This document shows positions 34,350-45,137 of a DNA stretch of 64,000 nucleotides, piece after piece. The DNA is from Adiantum capillus-veneris. Its lineage: Eukaryota > Streptophyta > Polypodiopsida > Polypodiales > Pteridaceae. Within the stretch, counting starts at the first letter, position 1, and every line of letters starts with the position of its first letter. The position numbers were made by a program, and so were the translations under genes. The notes beneath the pieces were generated by a model. The model was not told the DNA's origin. It did not search any database and saw only the letters and a list, made by a program, of their open reading frames with translations. The stretch is taken from contig CM043960.1 in the NCBI GenBank assembly GCA_014529385.2, positions 72,801,910 through 72,865,909 of the forward strand. Direction: 5' to 3'.

Positions 34350-36668
34350 GGGGAGCGAGAGAGAATAGATGCTGCGGCAGCAACAAGACGGGCTATCTTC
34401 GAGGCACGCTTGGATGGGGAGTAATCCGCATCCGAGCGTCCTCTAGATAGGCGAGCCTGTAGTGAGTGCCTGGCCCAAGCCCAAGCAGAGCGAGCCGAGC
34501 GTAAAGCAACCTCCTCTGTCCAGGAGTCCTCATGTATGTATACATAGCAAGGCAAACACTGTGTATCAGCAAAAAAGTACACCACAATGTGCCTACATCC
34601 TGCTGAGTCTGGGGGTGTCACCGCAAACTGGGCCAGTGGCCACAAAGTCTGCAGCAAATCTGTAACTCCAAGTTCTCCCATGTGGTGAGAGAACTCGAGA
34701 ACCTGTGTATGCAACCATCCCACCACTGAGTCGAGGGACCACTCTGTCTCGGTCCTACCGCAGAGAGGAAAGGAGAAACCAACTGCTGAGTCCAAGGCCT
34801 CTAACCCCCTAGCGGCGAGGAATAGAGCGTGGACCCTGAAGCAGGCTGCCTCGTGGTCTGCTGCGGAATCGCCGAGAAAGCGAGTGAATCCGTAATCGAA
34901 GAAGTCCCAGCGGCGTCGGAGGTCAATGCTAGTCTGACCACGAGGGATAGCTGCAAGGGAAGATGTCTGAATCTGCAAAGGGGGCCGCAAGAAGGGCTGA
35001 CCCTCTCTCGCTAGGCGACTCGTGGCAAAAGCGCTGCCAAGAGATCTCCTAGCCGCCGGCGAGGGACCAGTCTCTTGAGTCTACTGTGGTACTAAAGCAA
35101 GAGGAGGGGGAGAAGGAGCTGGGGGGGGGGGGGGGGGGGGGGGGGGCGGAGGAGAAGAGAAGCGGGGCGGGACGACAGAGACAGGGGGGCGAGGTGGGGA
35201 GTGGACGGGAGCAAAGGGCGGGGGAGGGGATGAGGAGGAAGAGGGGAAATCTGAAGGTGGAGGGGCTGGCGAGGGTGAAACGGAAGAGAAGGCTGGCGTA
35301 GGAGGCTCCTCCTGCTCAAGAGGACCAAAGCGATTCCCCGTGGGAACCCACTGCTACTGAGTAGGCACCTGAGGGCCACTTTGAGTGCCAGGCTGACGTT
35401 GTGGCCCTTGGCGTCGACGGCCACGGGCCTGCTGCCACCCCTCCTCCGCTGGAGCCCCAGGCTCGGAGGGTGGCTCAGAATCTGTGCGCTGTGTCGCTGG
35501 CTGAGGCTGGGGCCCAACCTTGGCAGGCTGGGACTGAGGCTGAGGTGCAGGTCGTGGTCTCCTCCGTGGACAGGCCTTCGCTAGGTGGCCCATCTGTTTG
35601 CAAATGAAGCACCTGAGGGCCACTTTGAGTGCCAGGCTGACGTTGTGGCCCCTGGCGTCGACGGCCACGGGCCTGCTGCCACCCCTCCTCCGCTGGAGCC
35701 CCAGGCTCGGAGGGTGGCTCAGAATCTGTGCGCTGTGTCGTTGGCTGAGGCTGCGGCCCAACCTTGGCAGGCTGGGACTGAGGCTGAGGTGCAGGTCGTG
35801 GTCTCCTCCATGGACAGGCCTTCGCTAGGTGGCCTATCTGTTTGCAAATGAAGCACTGGTTCGGGAGACCCGAGTACTCCACACTCTGCCTAAACCAACC
35901 CCCACTCACCCGAGGCAAAAGGATGACCTTCGGGAGCGTGTGGGTATCTCTGACCAAAACTCGAACTGAAGGGATGCCGGCCGCCTTGGCAGCTACTGAT
36001 GCTGCCGTACGAGGTGTCTCCAGAACAGTCCCGATGGCGGAGCCAATCCTGGAGAGCAGTGGAAGGTACTCCCTCCGTAAACCCGGAAAGCAGACTGAGA
36101 TGGGGATGTCTGCCTCCTCTACGAGCACATCCGAAGTCGGGTCAAAACCGTGTCGCCACTATCGAAAGTGGGCGCGTGATGCTCAGATAGCCAGTGGACT
36201 CATAGCTATGACCTTGGAGGCCATCTCGGAAGTCTCGAACTCGATCTGGTAGTACCCCCGTCCGAGGATCTCGACATCCAAAATGTTGCCCACCTCTGCG
36301 AGAAGGCGGGCCTGGAGAAGGTCACGCAGCTCTCCTCTGCTGGGTCGGGTGCCGAGAATCTTGCAGATGACCGAGGTCGCCTGCAGATGCTCTACCTCAT
36401 CGGCTAGGCTCGCTTGCTCTGTCGGTGAGACAGCAAGTCGAATGGTGGGCTCAGCGGTGTCGGGCGAGGGGGCTTCGGAGGAGTCTTCTGAGGTGGAGCA
36501 TGAGCCTCCATTAGTGTCTGCTGCTCTGAAGGAGAAGGGCGGACGAGAAGGCCAACGCTTGAGAGCTCGGCAAGGAGAAACCAACTGAGAATCCACTGCC
36601 AGGCAATTCAAACGAGGCCTTCGGGGGGGGGGGCGGGGGGGGGCTAAGGGGCTGGAGCGGCGAGACAA
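34346..36668 (-). pseudogene. ORF1 of LINE 3, with duplicated zinc knuckle
   Basis: The N-terminal part (36668-36183) is acidic and serine-rich and leads into a DUF4283-like domain (EQASLADEVEHLQA, GRGYYQIEFETSEMA) with a stop near 36183. The next frame (36128-35475) has GLRREYLPLLSRIG and the zinc knuckle CFICKQIGHLAKAC. A tandem 244-bp duplication then repeats the knuckle (CFICKQMGHLAKAC) out of frame. A proline-rich region with a G run on the plus strand (about 35120-35146) and a final frame (34990-34346) complete it. Confidence 0.85.
35365..35852. repeat. 244-bp tandem duplication in LINE 3 ORF1
   Basis: Two units, 35365-35608 and 35609-35852, both begin GCACCTGAGGGCCAC or close to it and carry one zinc knuckle each. 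LINE 2 has a single copy. The length leaves a remainder of one when divided by three, so the ORF is shifted. Confidence 0.9.
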
Positions 36669-36923
36669 CGGGCAGCAAACAAAAGGGGGGCAGCGGGCTG
36701 GGCTGCACTCTGGCTGGGCTGCGCGCAGGCTGGGTGTAAGCTCAGCAGCGCGCGTGGACAGACAGCGCGCAGGCAGGGGCAGCGCGAGGGCGAGGGCGAA
36801 GGGGGGGCTATGGCGCGGGGGAGCAGGAGCAGGCGGGGGGGGGGGGGAGGGGAACGCGCAGGAGCAGCAGCGAGCCCACTTTCCAAGAGTTGGGGATTAG
36901 ATGGCTCACTCAGCCTTGTACTT

Positions 36924-39259
36924 AAGAGGGCCAGGAGGCCAATCTACACGGATGTGAGCAGGCTTTGGAGACCTTCTGCTGTGCATCGGGCGCACTGATC
37001 AACTGGAGAAAGACAGTGGCTTTCTCGGTTGGCAGTGCTCTTGTGCCAGATTGGATGCCAAGAGAGGGTTTCAGGTGGATTCCCCCAGGGACTGCAGTTC
37101 GGTACTCGGGTTGTCAGGTTGGTTTGGACTTGTCCCCCGAGCAGCAGATTGCTCCTCTTCTCCTGTCCATCAGGAGAAAGCTGTTACATTGGAGCTCAGC
37201 ACGACTTTCACTGGCTGGTAGAGTAGTAGTTGCCAGCCAGGTGTTGTTGGCGACTATGTGGTACATCACTTCTTGCTGGATCTTCTCGAGTTCTTGTATC
37301 AGCCAGGTAGAGAGGCTTATCAGGAACTTCCTTTGGTCAAGTCGTGACACTCAGATTGCCCGAGCCAAGGTGGCTTGGTCGGTCATCACACTTCCTTGTT
37401 CTCAGGGCGGGCTTGGGATCATTGATCCAGCACAGCAAAGCAGAGCAGAGCCCTTCTTGGGAAGTTCGTAGTCAGAGGAATTCTTCCAGGAGAGGAGCCC
37501 TAGAAGGAGTTCTTGCTGCAGAGGCTTCGTGCCAGGGTGCCTCAGTCAGAAGGCCCTTGGCAACCTTCGACCAGATGGATCTTTACAGAGTTGCGCCGAG
37601 TTGGTTTGAGCAGGAGACTGGAGGACCGCTTCGCTGTGAGTTTGCTTCAATCTTGGGAGCTCTTACAGCGTGGCCTAGAGCAGAGACAGCCGACGTGCAC
37701 GGAGGAGCGCCTACGGAAGCCCCTCGTCTGGAACCCCATGGTTAGCACTCAGAGAGGCCACTTGGTTGGTAGTCGGCCTCATGTTTCTTGGGGTCCCATG
37801 GCAGCAGGTCCAGCGCGCTCTCTAGGTGACTCGCTAGAGTTCACAGGTTTGTCAGAGGAGGTGCAGGGTTTCCAGCTACAGGGCATGAGAGGGGTGCAGA
37901 GCATGTGTCAGGACATCTCAGAGTCAGTTCCAGCTAAGTGGCTCACGCCTCTCGAGCCAATAGCACCCTGGTGGATGGGAGCCTTCACACGACCCGAGGT
38001 TCTCATTTCAGTCAGGGCCTGCTCAGAGTTTGTCTCAGCCCTGTTCTTTGAGCTTCAGGGTGGGGGACGACTACAGCGAGTTGCAGTAGAGGCCCCGCAG
38101 GTAGCATTGTTGTTTTCAGAGGATCCGAGTAGTGGGCATCTGTGGGCGGACCTGCGTCATAGACCCTGACCCATCAGTTCTTGAGACAGGACACTGGAGG
38201 CTATGGGCTTGGGAGTGTTGTCAGTTGGCACGAGTACAGTGGGATCCTGGTGAGTGGCTATGGAGGGACCCCTTCTCTTCTACAGACCACCCAAGAGTCC
38301 CGTTCTTTCAGTACACTATTCGACTGGGACGTCATATACTAGCAGCACAGAGAGAGGCCCTCCCCGCTGCAGCACGTCATTGGCAGGAGGAGGGTCTCAC
38401 AGTCGAGTTCTTGGCAGACTTTTGGGAGAGGTTGTGGGACTCCAGACAGCTGAGGCGAGTCACCTTGTTTCAGTGGCTGGTCGCACATAGAGCCACAGCA
38501 GTAGGGAGCTGGCTAGTGCATAGTGGTCTCTCAGCCACATGTGCAGCTTGTGACCATTTGGTGGAGAGTCAGCGTCACTGTCTTTGGGACTGTCCCTCGG
38601 CCCAGCAGGTGTGGCTACGAGTTCTTCGGCTGATGCCTGCTCTCTCCACGGCTCGACACTACACTTGGGGGGCAGCGGCTTGGTCCACCCTCACGGGCCC
38701 GGCACTTCAGTTTGAGCTATCTTCCACCAGCATGATGATAGTGATGCAGGGGGGGCGACCTACACTCCAGCTTGCTACAGAGCTTTACTCCACAGGAGTG
38801 GTGCAGTGAGAGAGAGGAGTGTTGGGTGCTCATCAGTGGCCTGACACTTTGGTTCATCTGGCGGGCCCGCTGTTTCCGCATCTTTGAGGCTCGCCTTGTG
38901 CCACCAGCAGAGACTGTTCGTGACTTTTGGCTAGAGCTGATCCATACTCTCAGAGGACAGCTTGAGGGACTATAGGGCAGCTCCGACCGCATGCGGGAGC
39001 ACCACGAGGCTTTCCTTCGACTCTGGCGCCCTGGGCCTTTTTACACCATAGTCCAAGGGGTGCTCAGATGGCACTACTGTCCACCTGTGTGGCTCTTCCC
39101 TCCTCCCATCTCTTGATTTAGCCTCATTGTATATATGCTGTTTTTTCATTGGGAGAGTCTCCCCATCATGCTTGTTGTAGCCCTCTCTTGCAGAGGTGGT
39201 TGTAGCCCTATGGGCAGTTTTCATTAACTAATAGAAGGATCTTTTCCTCGAAAAAAAAA
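36924..39259 (+). pseudogene. RT remainder, zinc-binding C terminus and 3' UTR of LINE 2
   Basis: This continues the LINE 2 ORF2 directly after the LINE 3 insertion. It has LINWRKTVAFSVGSA, RYSGCQVGLDLS and SSARLSLAGRVVVAS at 36965-37471, a frame change, a second frame at 37513-38169, and 38132-38809 with FFQYTIRLGRHILAAQ and the zinc-binding ESQRHCLWDCPSAQQVW. The last part has LTLWFIWRARCFRIFEARL. About 190 bp of 3' UTR ends with a short repeat near 39137-39200 and the poly-A tail. Confidence 0.88.
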
Positions 39260-39274
39260 ATATGAGACAGAGGT

Positions 39275-39828
39275 CCATCAAAAATTCAAGTTTTTTACTA
39301 GCTTCCATAACATTCATTTTTATGGAGGTAAGATTTAGACTTGAACCTAGAACAAACTATCTATCTGAATTTTAACGAACACTGATAACTTAATTAAGAC
39401 CCCCTTGAAAAATCACCTACTGATTACAAACCAAATCTTCACTTTCCAATTCCATTCTGTGAAGTCAGGTTCAGTAGAACCAATGTCCTCGTAGGATGTT
39501 CATGCCCAACAAGCTCTTCTCAGAGATGTAAGTAATTCTTTCTTCCATCAAGTGGCAGCAACATGACAAATTACACACAGAAATTCTCATAGGCAAGAAC
39601 ATTTCTTGGCAGATTTTCCACTTACTTTCACAGTGACTTCAACTCTCAAAGAGAGGTTTTTTTTTAAAATTTTCACCGGCGCAGTTGAATTTTGCATACA
39701 AAGTAAGCAAACAACTCAAGCCTAGATAAATGCTTATGTGGCATAATTCATTGCAGAAAATCCAGAAACGCTTTTAATACCTTCGTGAAATTACAAATGA
39801 CTTCATTAGTGGAAACAAGATAACTCAC
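39275..39828. other. Intron sequence between LINE 2 and exon 5 of the EGY2-like gene
   Basis: AT-rich, no TE or ORF recognised. On the minus strand it begins with the donor GTGAGT after exon 5. I looked for the next exon of the protease (histidine-rich loop and NxxPxxxxDG site) and found no convincing match. Confidence 0.6.
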
Positions 39829-40040
39829 TTATAGCCAAGGACACTCCTGCTTAGATATCCTAGTAGAAGCGATCCTTGGAATAGCATACTAGGGACTTGT
39901 ACCAAGTCGCTGGCAGCTTCAGGGCTTGTCGAAAGCAAAAGCCCAACACCAAGCATGGCAAGGGACAAGAGCCCACCAGCAAGAGGGCCTGCCAATGAAA
40001 TGTCAAATTTTGCCGTTCGGTCAGGAAGAATGGATCTGAA
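39829..40040 (-). CDS. EGY2: EGY2-like exon 5 (membrane segment after the active site)
   Basis: Encodes residues 400-470: FRSILPDRTAKFDISLAGPL, a glycine- and leucine-rich membrane segment, then DLVQVPSMLFQGSLLLGYL and SRSVLGY. The acceptor is TTTGCAG and the donor GTGAGT splits the next codon after AA. The following exon, which should carry the second conserved site, was not found. Confidence 0.9.
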
Positions 40041-42552
40041 CTGCAAACAAGTACAACAAGTAAGCCATGAGATGATATAGCTGCTTCGAGCGGATACAAA
40101 AATGAGTTGAAGGATTATGTAATGTCTATGATGAAGAGAGCAAAAGGCAGACTGCTCACAGATATACAGGGTCAAACAACATGTCGGAGTCCTAATGGAC
40201 TTGGTTACACTTTGCTAAAAAGTGATAATCACATTGCAGCAAGCTATAAGTACGACATGTATGATTAGTAAAAGCCCAATACAGTACCACACATTTAAAT
40301 CTCACATAGCATGACATTTGGAGACCAGCATAGTCAGATTTTTCAAAACCATAGAATGTCAATTCATATATTGAGATCCTTTTGATTTTCCCGTCTTGAA
40401 GAAGCTTTAAGTTATTCGAAGGTATTACCTACGGATTGGGTGCCCCTATTTTTTTTGCACGTTAATGGGGCTGTGGAACTTTCAGGTTCAATACACACCT
40501 CTCTCAGCAGCAGCATTGGAACAGGAATAACAAGCCAGAACAAAGAATGGGGAAAGGGTACAGAATGGCAATGTGGGGAATCAAGAGGCTAAAAACACCT
40601 AAATTTCCGCATTTTTTATCTTCATGACTTGAAAGACTTGTATAGTGGGAGGAAACCAAAGACCGAGCAAACCAAAACCAAGCAGAACACCAATCAAAAC
40701 CGCGAGGCCACATTGTTGGTAGTAGACCTCATGTCTCTTGGGGTCTCATGGCAGAGGGTCCAACCTGCACTTTTGGGGACTGGCTGCAGTTTACAGCACA
40801 TCCTGAGGAGATTCAAAGCATTTAGCTCCGAGACATGAGAGGGGTGCAGAGCATGTGTCAAGATATCGTAGAGGCTGTACCTACAGAGTGGCACACCCCT
40901 CTTAAGCCGGCAGCACCCTGCTGGATGGGGGCTTTCACGCGACTCACTTCAGTTAGGGTTTTCTCAAACACAGGTTCTTGTGTGTTCTTTGAGGTTCAGA
41001 AAGACGGTCTCCTTCCTAGAGTCACTATCGAGGCACCAGAGGTGACCGAGTGTTGCTTTCAGCAGATCCGAGTTGTGGGCATCAGTGACAGGACTTGTGT
41101 CATAGACCCTGACCCGCCAGCTCTTGAGTCAAGGCACTCGCGGTTATGAGCTTGGAAAAGCCACCCTCTGGTGCAAGTGCAGTGGGACCCGTGGGAGTGG
41201 TTTTGGCAAGATCTTTTTACATCAGCCGATCAACCCGGGACCCCCTTCTTCCAATACACAGTTCGGTTGGGTCGCCACATACTGACAGCGCGGAGAGAGG
41301 CTCATCCTGCTGTAGCGGATCACTCGCAGGATGAAGGCCTCATGTCCGAGTTCTTGGCAGATTAACAGCCGAGGAGAGTCACCATGTTCCAGTGGCTAGT
41401 TGCCCATCGAGCTACTGCAGTCAGCATCTGGTTGGTGCACAGTGGCCTCTTGACAGTATGTGCCACCTGTGACCATCCACTTGAGACCCAGCACCATCGT
41501 TTGTGGGACTTCCCCATGGCACAACAGGTTTGGCCTCAGATTCTCTGGCTAATGCCTGCACTTTCTACAGCTAGCCAGTACACTTGGGGCACTACAGCTT
41601 GGTCCACACTCACGAGCCCAGCACTTCGCTTTGAGTTGGCTTCAGTCAGCACGATGATTGTGATATGGGAAGGCCGGCCTGCACTCCAGCCTGCCACAAA
41701 GCTTGTTTCTCAGGAGCGGAGCAAAGATAGAGTGCTGTTGGGAGCTCGTCTGCAGCATGACACTATAATGCATTTAGAGAGCCCGTTGTTTCCGCATCTG
41801 CGAGGTTCGACCCGTCCCACCGACGGAGACTGTATGTGCCATTTGGCTGGAGCTGATCCATACACGTAGGGGCCAGTTTGAGAGACTTCAGGGCAGCTCC
41901 GACCGTGTGCGGGAGCGCCATGAGGCCTTCTTGCGACTTTGGCGACCAGGGCCATTCTTCGCCATGGTTCATGGCGCGGCTAGATGGGAGTACCGTCCAC
42001 CAGTGGGGTGGTTTCCTCCTCCCATATCCTCATTTGGCCATCATTTAACATATATTACCTTTTCATTGGGAAATTCTGAACGTGTTTTGTAGCAGAACTA
42101 TTTTCTCTTCATCGCTATCGCCATCAAGATGGCGATACTACAGACATTTTGCAGGTGTATTTCCGACATGAAAAGTCATGATTAGTAGCACCTGTTAGAG
42201 ACGATTATTTGCACCCAGGCTTTATCTCAAAGTCAGAGGGCAACTCCATATCCCTTTGCCAATAGTGAAGGTGGTGATGCGGATGTGTTTGCTGGTTGTG
42301 TTTGCTGCTTCATTCCTCCCGGCATCCCAAAAATTGGCGATAATTATGCATTCAAAGTGCCCACTCCTGAATGAAAGGGAACGTAATTGCAGACAAAGTA
42401 GCTGCCCTTAAGGATTATTACTAAACATGAAAGACTCAGAGTGACAAAAGAATGCCATGTGCGTAAGAATGGTATGCGTTAATTTTAACAGAAACTGAGA
42501 GAATCGCAACTCTTCACAGCGCACATAATAGTGAAAAATGGAGAGGCCTTAC
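40041..42552 (-). other. Intron 4 of the EGY2-like gene
   Basis: 2512 bp with canonical ends. About 40700-42095 is LINE 4 sequence; the rest (40041-40699 and 42096-42552) is AT-rich and shows nothing recognisable. Confidence 0.85.
40700..42095 (+). mobile_element. LINE 4 fragment in intron 4
   Basis: Homologous to the 3' part of LINE 2 (from about 37750 to the 3' UTR), on the strand opposite to the gene. Matching pieces include FFEVQKDGLLPRVTIEAPEV, FFQYTVRLGRHILTA, MFQWLVAHRATAVSIW and VRERHEAFLRLWRPGPFF. It lacks a 180-base stretch near 41365 and has many stops. No poly-A or target duplication was identified, and it is more diverged than LINEs 2, 3 and 5. Confidence 0.88.
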
Positions 42553-42654
42553 TTGTGTGATAGCCCCAAAACTTCCTAGAGTTATGTTGGGAATGAAGTA
42601 CGGAATGCCCAGCTTGACTTTCTTCCGGGCAGCAGCAAGAAAATGCCCAACCTC
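42553..42654 (-). CDS. EGY2: EGY2-like exon 4 (rest of HExxH and amphipathic segment)
   Basis: Encodes residues 366-399: EVGHFLAAARKKVKLGIPYF and then IPNITLGSFGAITQ. Joined to exon 3 it completes HEVGH, in which the two histidines bind zinc and the glutamate activates water. The acceptor is TTATCAG, the donor GTAAGG. It is 102 bases long, phase 0 at both ends. Confidence 0.93.
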
Positions 42655-42759
42655 CTGATAAACCGTAAAGAAAACCCTTGAGCAATGGACACTTCTGCAC
42701 TCAAAACTTTGGTCCAATGAGCTTAAGATAGAAAACAGTAACATTCTACGAAGTTATAC

Positions 42760-42900
42760 ATGGAATAGTTGCACTCCAAGAACTCCATAAGTAAGAGGCA
42801 TAGCAGCCTCTACATATGGAACTAAGGTGTTCAAATCTGGTGGTTCAACGACCTCTGGATTCGTAAAATATCGCACAACTTCCGGTGGCAACTTTGAAAG
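42760..42900 (-). CDS. EGY2: EGY2-like exon 3 (ends in the first zinc-ligand histidine)
   Basis: Encodes residues 319-365: LSKLPPEVVRYFTNPEVVEP and then PYVEAAMPLTYGVLGVQLFH. The acceptor is TGTACAG, the donor follows CAT as GTATAA. The final codon is the first histidine of the HExxH site. It is separated from exon 2 by only 85 bases. Confidence 0.92.
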
Positions 42901-42985
42901 CTGTACAAGCACACCAAGAAAACAAACCTTTTTCAGCATGATGTTAAAAACACAAGGATGGACCAAAGCAGAACAACATAGCTAC

Positions 42986-43444
42986 CTGTGAAGCAATACC
43001 AAGCTCCAGACAAGAACCTGCCGTTATAAGGAAGAGTACAAATGCTATCACAAATTGCCATAAGGTTGTAGCCTTCGGCTCAGAAACCTCCTTTCGTAAG
43101 AGGACAAAGCTGACGCGAGGACCACCTCGAGGGTCTTCTTCTTCTGAATTTGGTTCTTCTACCATGAAAAGGTTATACTTAGAGCCGGTCACCTCAAGTA
43201 ACTGACGCTGTAGCTTTGCAAAGACTTCCTCTCTTTTGCCTCTCAAATTTCCTAGGAAAAGAATCCCTGCACCAAGATCCCCAAAAGGTTCTTGCCCGGT
43301 CACCCAGAAGGTGCTATAACCAAACACTTTCTCCTTCAATAATTTCACATCTTCTGGATCTACTTTCTCAGGACCAAGCAGATCCAACAGTTTGAAGGCA
43401 TCCATTTGTATATTGCTATATTCTGGTCCTTGGACAAGATCAAT
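42986..43444 (-). CDS. EGY2: EGY2-like exon 2 (GNLR domain and first membrane segment)
   Basis: Encodes residues 166-318, starting after acceptor TGCTCAG and ending CACAG before GTAGCT. It contains DAFKLLDLLGPEKVDPEDVK, VFGYSTFWVTGQEPFGDLG, the GNLRG motif that defines EGY proteins, NLFMVEEPNSEEEDPRGG, and the membrane segment TLWQFVIAFVLFLITAGS. The length of 459 is a multiple of three and both ends are phase 0. No stop or frameshift is present. Confidence 0.93.
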
Positions 43445-43810
43445 CTGAGCACAAATCAATGCAAGAAGATGTATGGTAGTTGACAACTGGATAAATTTCC
43501 ATAAGGAAATACATAATCAAGCAGCACATAAGCAGCATTGAACAGCTGTTGCGAACTCCTTTTTCTAATGTGTAGCATATCACTTATTCTAAAATCAACA
43601 TGCAACACTAGTAAACATGTTTACTAAAGAAATTTTAGTACCATGACTTTTAATTCAACCTGAAACAAGCAAAGGAATTATCAAACAATTCCATTAAACC
43701 AAGCCTGCTCATGCAGAATATAGTTTTATTCGGTTTTTTGGCAAAATCTAAGATTGGGACGTGTGACAGAATATAGAACTGCAGAAATGCCAATCACAGC
43801 ATAAATTGAA

Positions 43811-44000
43811 TATACCTAGATAAATCCAGGATAAGCCCAGATTCACCCTTAAAGGAAAGTGCAAGGTATAGACCCATGGTGGTCACCCACAAGACAATAT
43901 AACCATCAGCTCCATCATGCATAGTATTGACTAAATACCACGACATCCCCACTAACGTCGTCGGTGCCCAATAGTGGGTGTAGAACTAGTACTAACATAC
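43811..44000 (+). repeat. Dispersed copy of the 479-bp repeat core
   Basis: About 190 bp starting TATACCTAGATAAATCC and ending GTAGAACTAG, matching the first 190 bp or so of each unit at 9201-10555 with scattered differences. It keeps the CCCACTA and TAGTGGG inverted pair and the CTAG after it. Homology fades just after CTAG. Confidence 0.88.
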
Positions 44001-45137
44001 GGTCATAGGTATATACCTTCACCATGTCAAAAAGGTCTGAGCTCACGAACTAAAAGAGGGCTACAACACTTGCACAGCACAAAAAATCAAGAGTCACATA
44101 GAAAGAGGTTAACAAAGCGTGAGTAATTCAACAATCACCTTGCTTGTTTTAAAGCAGATAAATAGACAAAATAAAACAAGTGCAAACCTCAACTTTGAAG
44201 CCATTCACAACAAGGACAAGACAGCGCAAAGACTTGATTCCTACATTTCAAACCCATACAACAACGCAAACCAAGACCAGAGAAAATCGTTACATCCTAA
44301 AGCCTACAACTCCCAAGGTATCAACGTCAAAAGGCAAACCAAAACTAGATTAAACTCAAACATGAAAACTTGAGAACGTGTGACCCTAACTTCTGTCATG
44401 TCATAGTTTCGAAGACACTGTTTCTTCTGCTCACAAAACTTATGAGAAATTTGAGAGTAGAGGATTTTTGTAACAATCAAGGTGCATGGACTTGTATGTG
44501 TAAAAATAATTCTTTCGAAGCCTGTGTCATTTAAAACATTTCAGAACTCCGTGGCTTGTATCTGCCATGTGGACATGCTACTACAACCCGAACCCAAGGC
44601 CCCGACCCATAGACTAGGAAAGCCTAGGGGATTGTAGCCTAGCACTATTGTGCACCTTGTGAGCCTATTTCCGAGACTTATGCGCATGTCTTGACAGATC
44701 CATTAGAGTAGCTAAAGCCTTTGCATGATCCATTTTCCATAATAAATCGTACGAGGCACAGCTTGCTGTCAAAACACTTTGAAGCATAGGACTACTCGCA
44801 CGCACTAGTGCGGTCTCATAGTGATTTGAATCACGGAGCATGTGACGTGCGAGCATGCCACTAGTGTGCATTTGCAATAACGTCTTACAAGAATTTAACT
44901 ACAGGTGACTTGACATGATTTACTTTAAAGCGATTATTAGAAGTTTTGACAGGGGATTATTGGTGAGCCTAATGTTGAATTCCTATTTTAAGTGACCCTT
45001 GGGATCTAACTTTCTGGCATTTTCTAGCAGCCTGAAAATTTGTAGTAGATCTCAGCAGCTAATAACCCGGAGGTTGGGACCACCAGGGGCCGCATCTTCC
45101 CATCCAAGGAGGGCAGTCCCTTGCAGCCCTTCAGAGT

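Larger units (their letters stand above)
29853..36907 (-). mobile_element. LINE 3, full-length L1-like element nested in LINE 2
   Basis: About 7.06 kb on the minus strand. It consists of a G/C-rich 5' region, ORF1 (36668 to 34346), ORF2 with endonuclease (34349 to about 33600), RT (to about 32140) and the zinc-binding C terminus (to about 30300), a 3' UTR, and a poly-A tail seen as T9 at 29851-29859. The 16-bp target duplication is exact. It belongs to the same family as LINE 2 and covers its missing 5' part. Inactivating lesions include a 244-bp duplication in ORF1, stops in the endonuclease and a frameshift after FADD. Confidence 0.94.
26208..39259 (+). mobile_element. LINE 2, L1-like, 5'-truncated, with LINE 3 nested in RT
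   Basis: The parts are 26208-29852 and 36924-39259. In order they encode the end of ORF1 with a CCHC knuckle, the whole endonuclease region, the RT (split by LINE 3 just after FADD), the zinc-binding C-terminal region and a 3' UTR ending in poly-A at 39251-39260. The start corresponds to a point about 800 bp into the full-length relative LINE 3, so it is 5'-truncated as is usual for LINEs. Target duplications bracket it. Stops and frameshifts throughout make it inactive. Confidence 0.93.

Noticed and set aside
35086-35301. Plus-strand glycine-rich ORF
   Set aside because: Antisense shadow of the LINE 3 ORF1 proline-rich region and a G run.
39535-39580. Minus-strand stretch translating to LLPLDGRK, considered as the missing DG-site exon of the EGY2-like gene
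   Set aside because: The flanking residues do not match the family, a stop follows 8 codons later, and no splice sites fit.
44740-44880. Palindromic GCACTAGTGC and nearby ACTAGTG words as an inverted-repeat transposon end
   Set aside because: No matching partner end or target duplication was seen in the neighbourhood.
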